5,948 bases of DNA from Colimorpha sp045642445 (GTDB lineage Bacteria > Bacteroidota > Bacteroidia > Bacteroidales > P3). Positions 5,808-5,948 of the stretch are shown here, one piece after another (the first letter of the stretch is position 1; each line of letters starts with the position of its first letter). A model generated the notes under the pieces. The model did no database searches. It was not told the origin of the DNA and saw only the letters and a list, made by a program, of their open reading frames with translations. Both the position numbers and the translations under genes were made by a program. The DNA lies in assembly GCA_045642445.1 (NCBI GenBank), contig JAZUIX010000004.1:1-5948 (forward strand), read 5' to 3'.

Positions 5808-5948
5808 AGGTGGGTTCTATAAATTCAACGTAAACATGAAATATTTTGAAAATATACTTTTCTGTGATTTTGGCCGTTTTTGGTCATCTTGCTGTTTGTC
5901 ACTCGGTCATGTAGCCCGCTACACTCCCAATTCTCCGCTATGCCTCCT
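5808..5948. other. Region downstream of lptD, no gene recognised, possible dispersed repeat
   Basis: The 141 bases after the lptD stop contain no convincing plus-strand gene. An AT-only palindrome (5841-5855, five-base stem around TTGAA) is followed by a T-rich but broken stretch and is a weak terminator at best. The hexamer GGTCAT occurs at 5882 and 5905, and GTAGC/GCTAC at 5911-5922 forms a small hairpin. On the minus strand a frame is open from the window edge to a TGA at 5825-5827 (about 40 codons), too short to call. The overall look resembles intergenic repeats of Bacteroidales, but that is an impression, not a match. Confidence 0.4.

Noticed and set aside
5841..5870. Intrinsic terminator after lptD
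   Set aside because: The stem is five A/T pairs only, and the following T-tract is interrupted, so it is too weak to call.
5825..5947. Minus-strand open frame of about 40 codons entering from the right edge
   Set aside because: Too short and cut by the window; a frame of this length is expected by chance often enough that I do not call it a gene.

Overview
The window looks like chromosomal DNA of a Bacteroidota member, most likely of the order Bacteroidales. The evidence is an LptD of the Bacteroidota type, a GldA-like ABC ATPase, a secreted amidase joined to a SPOR domain, a long-form (type 2) OMP decarboxylase, and promoter candidates with the Bacteroidetes-type TAnnTTTG -7 element and no clear Shine-Dalgarno sequences. 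The genus cannot be told from the sequence. It reads as ordinary core chromosome: there is no transposase, integrase, tRNA, rRNA or CRISPR array.

Layout. Positions 1-88 hold an 11-bp tandem repeat present in both orientations, which forms a long near-perfect hairpin; a looser 11-bp periodicity runs on to about 121. A three-gene set lies on the minus strand and reads right to left: a secreted N-acetylmuramoyl-L-alanine amidase with a C-terminal SPOR domain (3049 to 1649), a short GldA-like ABC ATP-binding protein (1641 to 949), and pyrF (949 to 131). Seven bases separate amidase and ABC gene, and the ABC stop overlaps the pyrF start as TAATG, so the three are almost certainly one operon. On the plus strand, from 3153 to 5807, lies a divergent lptD encoding an outer-membrane LPS-assembly barrel. 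The last 141 bases hold no recognisable gene, but their look suggests a dispersed intergenic repeat.

Function. The two divergent lead genes both serve the envelope: one cuts peptidoglycan in the periplasm during division or remodelling, the other inserts lipopolysaccharide into the outer membrane. Their start regions are about 100 bp apart and contain two candidate promoters facing each other, whose -7 elements form the two halves of an 11-bp inverted repeat. Both transcripts would start at nearly the same place, so the promoters probably compete. pyrF, the last step of UMP synthesis, rides at the end of the amidase operon.

I found no convincing new multi-gene system. The most unusual structures are the 11-bp bidirectional repeat array at the left edge, the symmetric divergent promoter with its second overlapping inverted repeat, and the possible repeat element at the right edge.
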